Origin: Oscillospiraceae bacterium | GTDB lineage: Bacteria; Bacillota; Clostridia; Oscillospirales; Acutalibacteraceae | Direction of reading: 5' to 3' | NCBI GenBank assembly: GCA_019422905.1 | Contig: JAHZCM010000126.1 | Span: forward strand, 1-5,797 | DNA length: 5,797 nucleotides | Part shown: piece after piece, positions 1 to 5,171 of the stretch | How the letters are laid out: each line of letters begins with the position of its first letter | How positions within the stretch are numbered: position 1 is the first letter of the stretch | Notes under the pieces: generated by a model | The model's input: only the letters and a program-made list of their open reading frames with translations | What the model was told of the DNA's origin: nothing | Database searches by the model: none | Position numbers and translations under genes: made by a program

Positions 1-422
1 GTCGTCATCATATTGCGCACCAGCATCTCAAAGCCCGCACAAACGCGCTGCATAAAAACGATGCTGCTCTCCCCGTTCGGGGGCGCTTCATGCTGCCCGC
101 CGTTCATCCACGCGACAAACTGCGGGTCGTGCATCAGTTCCTCGGCTTTTTTGTTTTCCCAGTCGCCGAAATCACACTCCGCAAGCTCCAGAATGACCTC
201 GGGATCGGCGGTGGGATACAGCACTTTCAGCGTATCGACGCAGCGCACGCAGGGGCTTGCGTAGTATTTTACGGCCTCGGGGTACTTCCCTTTGGATTTC
301 AGCTCCAGAAGCGCCTGCATTCCCTCCCGGGCGAGCGGCGACTGCGTGCGGCCGACATAGCGGCCCTCGAGATTGCCCTCGCACAAGCCGTGGCGGATCA
401 AATGAACAACATAGGACTTCAT
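1..422 (-). CDS. Histidine phosphatase (phosphoglycerate mutase-like) family protein, partial
   Basis: This gene reads leftwards from an ATG at 422-420 and is still open at base 1, so 140 residues are visible and the C-terminus lies outside the window. It shows the histidine phosphatase signature LIRHGLCEGN at residues 8-17, with the catalytic Arg10-His11 pair. Further family marks are the SPCVRC segment (56-61), FGDWEN (85-90) and NGESS (116-120). These enzymes form a phosphohistidine intermediate and hydrolyse phosphate esters in the cytoplasm. The FGDWE block is typical of the CobC/GpmB-like branch, but the substrate cannot be told and I give no symbol. The family motif is usually RHGxTxxN; here Thr is replaced by Cys14 while Asn17 is kept. 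A GGAAAGG ribosome binding site (436-430) sits 7 bases before the start. It is divergent from the cluster to its right, so it is probably an unrelated neighbour. The second catalytic His is beyond the edge. Confidence 0.88.
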   Translation of the reverse strand, partial: MKSYVVHLIRHGLCEGNLEGRYVGRTQSPLAREGMQALLELKSKGKYPEAVKYYASPCVRCVDTLKVLYPTADPEVILELAECDFGDWENKKAEELMHDPQFVAWMNGGQHEAPPNGESSIVFMQRVCAGFEMLVRNMMT

Positions 423-429
423 ACGGATT

Positions 430-436
430 CCTTTCC
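430..436 (-). promoter_or_regulatory. Ribosome binding site of the histidine phosphatase gene
   Basis: On the minus strand GGAAAGG lies 7 bases before the ATG at 422-420. It fixes the start of a gene that has no stop inside the window. Confidence 0.6.
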
Positions 437-441
437 GGGCG

Positions 442-461
442 CGGCGTACCGGCATACGCCG
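442..461. repeat. Inverted repeat, 7-bp arms, 6-base loop
   Basis: CGGCGTA (442-448) and TACGCCG (455-461) are perfect inverted arms around CCGGCA. The repeat lies 6 bases outside the ribosome binding site of the leftward phosphatase gene, so it could be an operator or a leader hairpin for that gene. No T-run follows on either strand, so it is not an intrinsic terminator. The arms are seen directly; any function is inference. Confidence 0.5.
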
Positions 462-465
462 TCCC

Positions 466-498
466 TTTAACAGAAATTTCGGCGCGCTTTCTGTGAAA
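466..498. repeat. Imperfect inverted repeat in the divergent intergenic region
   Basis: TTTAACAGAAA (466-476) and TTTCTGTGAAA (488-498) pair at 10 of 11 positions, with 11 bases between the arms. The arms are AT-rich and the spacing between arm centres is 22 bases, about two helical turns, which suits a dimeric DNA-binding protein. It sits between the two divergent genes, upstream of the regulator's promoter. It lacks a following T-run and so is not a terminator. An operator role is inference. Confidence 0.5.
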
Positions 499-535
499 AA
501 AGTCTCTTTCGAGGGAAAAAAGTGTGCCGAAGCTG

Positions 536-564
536 TTTACTTCTCGGATAAATTCGGATATAAT
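536..564 (+). promoter_or_regulatory. Sigma-A promoter for the regulator and probably the downstream operon
   Basis: A -35 box TTTACT (536-541, 4 of 6 matches to TTGACA) is followed after exactly 17 bp by a perfect -10 box TATAAT (559-564). Transcription would start near 571, leaving a leader of about 36 bases before the GTG at 607. Because the promoter lies inside the upstream extension of the same reading frame (from a GTG at 493), it argues for the later start. No competing promoter is visible in the short gaps downstream, so it may drive the whole cluster. Confidence 0.65.
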
Positions 565-565
565 T
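545..565 (+). repeat. Short tandem direct repeat overlapping the -10 box
   Basis: CGGATAAATT (545-554) is followed directly by CGGATATAATT (555-565), two near-identical copies in tandem. The second copy contains the TATAAT box. It may be chance in an AT-rich promoter or a site for a repressor. Confidence 0.35.
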
Positions 566-606
566 TACTCGATGTTATTTTTTGCACGCAGGTGGTGAAC
601 GGACAG

Positions 607-1275
607 GTGAACAATGATTTTCCGCGGATCTTGACGCTGCTCCGCAAGGAACAGGGGATCAGCCAAAAGCAGGCCGCCGCAGATCTTGGGATTTCGCAGG
701 CGCTACTCTCACATTACGAAAAGGGCATCCGGGAATGCGGCCTCGATTTCGTCCTGCGCACCGCGGATTATTATAAGGTTTCCTGCGACTATCTGCTTGG
801 GAAAACCCCGCATCGGCAGGGCGAAAAGCTGCACGTTCCCGAAACGGAGGACAGCGACCAGCACGAGGCCGTGCCGAACGTGGACCGGAAAATAATATCG
901 AATTCCATTCATATTGTATTTGCTATTTTGAAAAAAATCAATAGCAAATCTTTGACGAGACAGATCACCGTATACCTGAGCTGCGCGGTATACAACACTT
1001 TCCGCCTGCTGTATTCCGCAAATACAAAGAACCCAAAGGGCTTGTTTGAGACGAACGCGGGCCTGAGCGAGGCCATTACCAGCGGAAAAATGCAGCTCTC
1101 TCTGGCAAAAAGCCATATGCTGCTTTCCGGCGGAAAGCCCCGGGACGGCGAAGCCATCCGCCGGGAAACGCTGCCGCAGCTCAACAGCGAATCGCTCTCC
1201 GCGGAATATCCGGACTGGGCGCCCTCTCTTTTTGCTTTAATCAGGAATACGGAAAACGAGCACAAGACAAACTAA
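607..1275 (+). CDS. XRE-family helix-turn-helix transcriptional regulator
   Basis: With the start at GTG 607 the protein has 222 residues. Residues 5-65 form a Cro/C1-type helix-turn-helix domain: FPRILTLLRKEQ, then the recognition region GISQKQAAADLGISQALLSH at 17-36, then YEKG and a DYLLGK end at 61-66. The rest (about 93-222) is probably helical and matches no domain I can name; I associate this architecture with gut clostridia. The frame stays open back to GTG 493, but a consensus promoter lies inside that extension, AGGTGG at 590-595 can serve as ribosome binding site, and family members usually begin just before this FPRIL segment. GTG 592 and 595 are alternatives. It ends 22 bases before the first asnB-like gene with no terminator between them, so it is probably cotranscribed and may control the cluster. 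There is no signal peptide or membrane segment. Regulation of the wall genes is inference. Confidence 0.82.
   Translation: MNNDFPRILTLLRKEQGISQKQAAADLGISQALLSHYEKGIRECGLDFVLRTADYYKVSCDYLLGKTPHRQGEKLHVPETEDSDQHEAVPNVDRKIISNSIHIVFAILKKINSKSLTRQITVYLSCAVYNTFRLLYSANTKNPKGLFETNAGLSEAITSGKMQLSLAKSHMLLSGGKPRDGEAIRRETLPQLNSESLSAEYPDWAPSLFALIRNTENEHKTN
918..949. repeat. Perfect 10-bp inverted repeat inside the regulator gene
   Basis: ATTTGCTATT (918-927) and AATAGCAAAT (940-949) are perfect inverted arms around a 12-base A-rich loop. They lie in a local AT-rich patch (about 889-955) within an otherwise GC-rich gene, in the linker between the HTH domain and the C-terminal region. No T-run follows the right arm beyond TTT, so it is a poor terminator. 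It may be an operator-like site, an mRNA hairpin, or chance. Confidence 0.45.
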
Positions 1276-1282
1276 ACCGTAA

Positions 1283-1290
1283 AAGGAGGT
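1283..1290 (+). promoter_or_regulatory. Ribosome binding site of the first asnB-like gene
   Basis: AAGGAGGT is a near-perfect anti-16S match 7 bases before the ATG at 1298. It fixes the start so that Cys2 becomes the N-terminal nucleophile after removal of Met. Confidence 0.85.
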
Positions 1291-1297
1291 CATCAGC

Positions 1298-3169
1298 ATG
1301 TGCGGTTTTGTAGGATATATCGGCGGCGGTGAAACCCAGACCATGGCGCCGGTTCTGCATTCGATGGCGGACCGGATCCGGCACCGCGGCCCCGATGACG
1401 CAGATTATTACATGGACGGCGATATCGCCCTCGGCTTTCGCCGTCTTTCCATTATCGACCTTGCAGGCGGCAGACAGCCGATCCTGAATGAGGACAAAAG
1501 CAAGGTTCTGATGTTTAACGGCGAGATCTACAATTATCAGTCGATCCGCGAGGAATTATTAAAGGCCGGCCACGTTTTCACGACAAAGACGGACAGCGAG
1601 GTGCTGCTCCACGGCTTTGAGGAATACGGCACCGACCTGCTCAACAAGCTGCGCGGCATGTTCGCCTTTATCATTTGGGACAAAAACACGAAAACGCTGT
1701 TTGGCGCGCGCGATTTCTTCGGCATCAAGCCGTTTTACTACGCGGAAATGCAGGGCACGCTGATGTTCGGCAGCGAGATCAAGAGCTTCGTCGAGCACCC
1801 GCATTTTAAAAAGGAGCTGAACGAGCGCGCGCTCGAGGGCTACCTCTCCTTCCAGTATTCGCCGGGCTATGAGACGTTCTTCAAGGGCGTCTACAAGCTG
1901 CCGCCCGCCCACTACTTCTTCTACAAGGACGGCAAGATGGACATCCGGCGCTATTGGATTCCGGAATTCAATGCGGAGGAGGACAAGCCGCTCGACTACT
2001 GGGTGGACGAGATCGAAAAGACCTTCGACAATTCCGTGGAAGCCCACAAGATCGCGGACGTTGAGGTCGGCTCCTTCCTCTCCTCCGGCGTCGATTCCAG
2101 CTACGTGGCCTGCTCCGCCGACGTGGACAAAACCTTTACCGTCGGCTTTGACAACGGCTCGAAATACAACGAGATCAGCTACGCGAAAGAGCTTTCCGAG
2201 ATGATCCCGGTCAAGAATTACAGCAAGACGATTACGCCTGAGGAGTTCTGGGGCAATTTCGGCAAGATCCAGTACCATATGGACGAGCCGCTGGCCGACC
2301 CCTCCGCCGTGGCGCTCTATTTCGTCTGCAACACCGCGTCGCAGTACCTGAAGGTCGTCATGTCCGGCGAAGGCGCGGATGAAATCTTCGGCGGCTACAA
2401 CATCTACAAGGAGCCGCTCGCGGTTCCCGCCTACGATAAGATCCCGTTCCCCATCCGCCGCGTAATCGGCAGGATCGCTTCGCACCTGCCGAAAAAATCC
2501 GGCATCAATTTCCTGATCCGCCGCGGCAAGCGCCTTGAGGACCGCTTCATCGGCAACGCCTACATGTTCTCCGAAACGGAGCGCAAGAAGCTGCTGAAGA
2601 TCAAGACGGACGCGCCTTCCCCCGCCGAGGTTGTGAAGCCCTTTTATGACCGCGTGAAGGACAAGGACCCGGTCACAAAGATGCAGTTTGTCGATCTCAA
2701 CGCGTGGATGGTCGGCGATATTCTCTTAAAGGCCGACAAGATGAGCATGGCAAACTCGCTCGAGCTGCGCGTGCCGTTCCTCGACAAGGAAATCATGGCG
2801 CTCGCACAGCGCATCCCGATGAAATACCGCGTCAACGATGAAAACACAAAATTTGCGATGCGCAAGGCCGCGCTGCGCCGTATGCCGGAAAAATGGGCCG
2901 GCAAGAAAAAGCTGGGCTTCCCCGTGCCGACGCGCGTATGGCTCCGGGAGGACAAGTATTACAACATCGTCAGGGAGAAATTCACCGGCGAGATCGCGCA
3001 AAAATATTTCCACACGGAGCAGCTTTTGAAGCTCCTGGACGACCATAAGAACGGCAAGGCAGACAACAGCCGCCGTGTCTGGACGGTCTACACCTTCCTC
3101 GTCTGGTACGACCAGTTCTTCGACGACAAAATCCTGAACAGCTATGTGGAAAACAATAAAACAGCTTAA
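1298..3169 (+). CDS. asnB: AsnB-type asparagine synthase (glutamine-hydrolysing) / amidotransferase
   Basis: This complete 623-residue protein has the two-domain class II amidotransferase layout. The glutaminase domain (about 1-210) begins MCGFVGY with nucleophile Cys2 and carries Arg49, NGEIYN (74-79) and Asp99, matching the glutamine-binding residues of E. coli AsnB. The synthetase domain (about 235-610) has the PP-loop SSGVDSS (262-268), SGEGADEIFGGY (356-367) and the LLKADKMSMANSLELR stretch (477 on). It should hydrolyse glutamine, channel ammonia, and amidate an ATP-activated carboxylate. Classic AsnB makes L-asparagine, but relatives amidate peptidoglycan: AsnH of Lactococcus lactis acts on bridge D-Asp and AsnB1 of Lactobacillus plantarum on diaminopimelate. 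It lies 15 bases before a D-aspartate-ligase-like gene, which favours a wall role, though ordinary asparagine synthesis is not excluded. Its first 208 residues are about 71% identical to the second copy downstream. All key residues are present. Confidence 0.93.
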   Translation: MCGFVGYIGGGETQTMAPVLHSMADRIRHRGPDDADYYMDGDIALGFRRLSIIDLAGGRQPILNEDKSKVLMFNGEIYNYQSIREELLKAGHVFTTKTDSEVLLHGFEEYGTDLLNKLRGMFAFIIWDKNTKTLFGARDFFGIKPFYYAEMQGTLMFGSEIKSFVEHPHFKKELNERALEGYLSFQYSPGYETFFKGVYKLPPAHYFFYKDGKMDIRRYWIPEFNAEEDKPLDYWVDEIEKTFDNSVEAHKIADVEVGSFLSSGVDSSYVACSADVDKTFTVGFDNGSKYNEISYAKELSEMIPVKNYSKTITPEEFWGNFGKIQYHMDEPLADPSAVALYFVCNTASQYLKVVMSGEGADEIFGGYNIYKEPLAVPAYDKIPFPIRRVIGRIASHLPKKSGINFLIRRGKRLEDRFIGNAYMFSETERKKLLKIKTDAPSPAEVVKPFYDRVKDKDPVTKMQFVDLNAWMVGDILLKADKMSMANSLELRVPFLDKEIMALAQRIPMKYRVNDENTKFAMRKAALRRMPEKWAGKKKLGFPVPTRVWLREDKYYNIVREKFTGEIAQKYFHTEQLLKLLDDHKNGKADNSRRVWTVYTFLVWYDQFFDDKILNSYVENNKTA

Positions 3170-3172
3170 AGC

Positions 3173-3178
3173 GAGGAG
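3173..3178 (+). promoter_or_regulatory. Ribosome binding site of the ATP-grasp ligase gene
   Basis: GAGGAG lies 6 bases before the ATG at 3185, inside a 15-base gap after the preceding stop. The short gap supports cotranscription. Confidence 0.75.
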
Positions 3179-3184
3179 CACCTC

Positions 3185-4426
3185 ATGAATACAGAAGAAT
3201 TGAGAAAACAGGACTTTCTGCCGGTTCTGCTCGGCAGCGACATCAACGTATACGGCATGGCGCGCTCCTTCCACGAGGCTTACGGCATCCGGAGCGTCGC
3301 CGTCGGCAAGGGCATCCTGCCCGCCAGCATGAACAGCAAAATCGTTGAGGTGCAGAAAGTGGAGCCGCGCCTCGAGGAGGACGAAATTTTCGTCGGCACG
3401 CTGACCGAATTCGCAAAGCGTTACGCGGGCATGCGCCTGCTGCTCGTCCCCTGCGGCGACAATTACATCAAGATGCTCGTGCGCAATCAGGACAAGCTGC
3501 GCGGCATCTATGAATTCGAGTGCATCAGCGAGGCGCTTTTGATGCGGCTCTCGATCAAGGAGAGCTTTTATCAGGTCTGCGAGGAGCACGGCTTCTCCTT
3601 CCCGAAAACCACGACCTGCTCCTATGAGAACTACAAGACGGTGGAGCTGCCGTTTGATTTCCCGGTCATCATCAAGCCCTCGAACAGCGTCGCGTACTGG
3701 AACTGCAAATTCCCGCATAAAAAGAAGGTCTTTGTCGCAAACACTAAGGAAGAGTACGACGCGATCCTTGGCGCGATTTACGGCTCGTCCTACAAGGACC
3801 ATCTGATTTTGCAGGAATACATCCCGGGCGACGACTCCAAAATGCGCGTGATGAACTGCTACTGCGGCAAGGATAAAAAAGTGAAGCTGATTGCGCTGGG
3901 CAACGCGGTGCTTGAGGAGCATTCCCCCGAGGGCATCGGCAGCTATGCCGCGATCATCAACGGCTACGACGAGAAGCTCAACGAGCAGATGAAGGGCTTT
4001 TTGGAGGGCATCGGCTACGTCGGCTTTGCAAACTTCGACATGAAGTATGACGAGCGCGACGGCAAGTATAAACTCTTTGAGATGAACCTGCGCCAGGGCC
4101 GCAGCAGCTACTTCGTTACGGCGGCCGGTTACAACATCGCCAAATGGCTCGCGGACGACGTGATCTACAACAAGCCGATGGACCTGACCATCGCGACGAA
4201 CAAGGTGCTTTACACGATTATCCCGACGAAAATTATCTTCGACTACTGCCCGGATGAAAAGGTCAAGGCGGAGGCGAAGCAGCTCATCGACGCCGGCAAG
4301 GTTGTAAACTCGTATTACTACAAAAACGACCGCAGCCTGAAGCGCTGGCTGATGTTCAAACGCAACCAGTACAACTATTTTGAGAAGTACAAGCGTTATT
4401 TTAACAACAAAGGATTACACGACTGA
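3185..4426 (+). CDS. ATP-grasp carboxylate-amine ligase, probable D-aspartate ligase
   Basis: This 413-residue protein is an ATP-grasp ligase close to the D-aspartate ligase Aslfm of Enterococcus faecium, judged from remembered sequence rather than a search. Shared-looking blocks are LLGSDINVYGMARSFHEAYG (15-34), the ATP-grasp strand PVIIKPSNSV (160-169), YIPGDDSKMRV (212-222), GFANFDMKYDERDG (280-293), the metal-binding end FEMNLRQGRSS (298-308) and DRSLKRWL near 382-389. Aslfm forms an acyl phosphate on the beta-carboxylate of D-Asp and couples it to the epsilon-amino group of Lys in the UDP-MurNAc-pentapeptide, in the cytoplasm. No signal peptide or membrane segment is seen. The stop TGA shares its A with the next gene's ATG, a racemase, just as aslfm neighbours racD in E. 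faecium. The reaction type is well supported; the D-Asp substrate is inferred from similarity plus context. Alternatives are another amino-acid ligase with an unknown acceptor. Confidence 0.85.
   Translation: MNTEELRKQDFLPVLLGSDINVYGMARSFHEAYGIRSVAVGKGILPASMNSKIVEVQKVEPRLEEDEIFVGTLTEFAKRYAGMRLLLVPCGDNYIKMLVRNQDKLRGIYEFECISEALLMRLSIKESFYQVCEEHGFSFPKTTTCSYENYKTVELPFDFPVIIKPSNSVAYWNCKFPHKKKVFVANTKEEYDAILGAIYGSSYKDHLILQEYIPGDDSKMRVMNCYCGKDKKVKLIALGNAVLEEHSPEGIGSYAAIINGYDEKLNEQMKGFLEGIGYVGFANFDMKYDERDGKYKLFEMNLRQGRSSYFVTAAGYNIAKWLADDVIYNKPMDLTIATNKVLYTIIPTKIIFDYCPDEKVKAEAKQLIDAGKVVNSYYYKNDRSLKRWLMFKRNQYNYFEKYKRYFNNKGLHD
4409..4414 (+). promoter_or_regulatory. Ribosome binding site of the racemase gene, inside the ligase gene
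   Basis: AAAGGA lies 11 bases before the ATG at 4426, within the last codons of the ligase gene. With the overlapping stop and start (TGATG, 4424-4428) this suggests coupled translation and matched amounts of ligase and racemase. Confidence 0.5.
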
Positions 4427-5142
4427 TGAACAGTTTTGGTATTGTAGGCGGTCTCGGCCCGATGGCGACGGCATACCTTTTGGAGCTGATCGTCGATATG
4501 ACGGACGCAAAAACCGATCAGGAGCACCTCGACGCGATTATTTTTAACCGTCCGAGTGTGCCGGACAGGACCGCATATATTCTCGACCACACAAAGCCCT
4601 CGCCCGTGCCGCCGATGGTGGATATGGCCAAAAAGCTGGAGGCGCTCGGCGTCTGCGCAATCGGTACGCCCTGTGTGACGGCGCACAGCTTCCACGAGGA
4701 GCTGCAAAACAGCGTGCATGTGCCGTTCATCAACATGGTGCAGGAAACCGCCGCGTATCTGAAAAACGCCGGCTGCAAAAAAGCGGGGATTATGGCAACG
4801 ACCGGCACGGTACATACCGGCCTGTTCCAGACTGCGCTCTCCGCGGCCGGTCTTTCCTATGCCCTGCCGGGCGGCACGATGCAGCAGGCGGTGATGTCCC
4901 TGATTTACGACTGCGTCAAGGCGGGAGAGCCTGCGGATATGGCAAAATTCCGGACCGTTTCCGCCGCTCTGCGTGCAGAGGGCTGCGATGCGATTATTCT
5001 CGGCTGCACGGAGCTTTCGATCATCAAGCGCGACAACGACATCGGCAGCGGCTATCTTGACGCGCTTGAGGTGCTGGCCCGCGCGGCGATTCTCGCCTGC
5101 GGCAAAAAGCTCAAGCCAAAATACAATTCCCTGCTGAAATAA
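4426..5142 (+). CDS. Aspartate/glutamate racemase family protein, probable aspartate racemase
   Basis: This 238-residue protein has the length and marks of cofactor-independent aspartate racemases. It begins with GIVGGLGPMAT (5-15), has a first catalytic cysteine Cys83 in GTPCVTAHSF (80-89) and a second Cys194 in ILGCTELS (191-198). In this family the two cysteines take and give the alpha proton from opposite faces, interconverting L- and D-Asp without PLP. The usual PCNTAH motif reads PCVTAH here, so an Asn that normally helps position the substrate is Val84; this may change substrate range or rate. The gene overlaps the ligase gene by one base and is followed after 29 bases by a second asnB-like gene. 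The position matches racD beside aslfm in E. faecium, so its likely job is to supply D-Asp to the ligase. Family membership is clear; aspartate as substrate is inferred. Confidence 0.85.
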   Translation: MNSFGIVGGLGPMATAYLLELIVDMTDAKTDQEHLDAIIFNRPSVPDRTAYILDHTKPSPVPPMVDMAKKLEALGVCAIGTPCVTAHSFHEELQNSVHVPFINMVQETAAYLKNAGCKKAGIMATTGTVHTGLFQTALSAAGLSYALPGGTMQQAVMSLIYDCVKAGEPADMAKFRTVSAALRAEGCDAIILGCTELSIIKRDNDIGSGYLDALEVLARAAILACGKKLKPKYNSLLK

Positions 5143-5155
5143 ATCACATTCCGAA

Positions 5156-5163
5156 AAGGAGGT
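5156..5163 (+). promoter_or_regulatory. Ribosome binding site of the second asnB-like gene
   Basis: AAGGAGGT lies 8 bases before the ATG at 5172. The same octamer precedes the first copy at 1283-1290, so the site may have been duplicated together with the gene. Confidence 0.85.
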
Positions 5164-5171
5164 CTTTCCGT

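Noticed and set aside
90..470. Plus-strand open frames across the left end.
   Set aside because: They run opposite to the histidine phosphatase frame, which carries the catalytic motif and a ribosome binding site; the plus-strand translations show no family features.
466..498. A possible intrinsic terminator in the intergenic dyad.
   Set aside because: The stem is AT-rich, no T-run follows on either strand, and the flanking genes diverge, so no transcript is expected to end here.
493..606. A 38-residue N-terminal extension of the regulator from GTG 493.
   Set aside because: It contains a consensus promoter, has no ribosome binding site before 493, and adds sequence not expected ahead of the HTH domain.
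1559..2485. A 308-codon open frame on the minus strand.
   Set aside because: It is antisense inside asnB, with no recognisable domain and a composition typical of shadow frames.
2726..3922. A 398-codon open frame on the minus strand.
   Set aside because: It lies antisense across the end of asnB and most of the ligase gene, both of which have clear family motifs and ribosome binding sites. The translation is low in complexity (many Val, Leu, Ala, Asp) as expected for a shadow of GC-rich coding DNA.
5143..5171. A possible terminator or new promoter before the second asnB.
   Set aside because: The 29-base gap holds only a ribosome binding site and no hairpin or promoter boxes that I can see.
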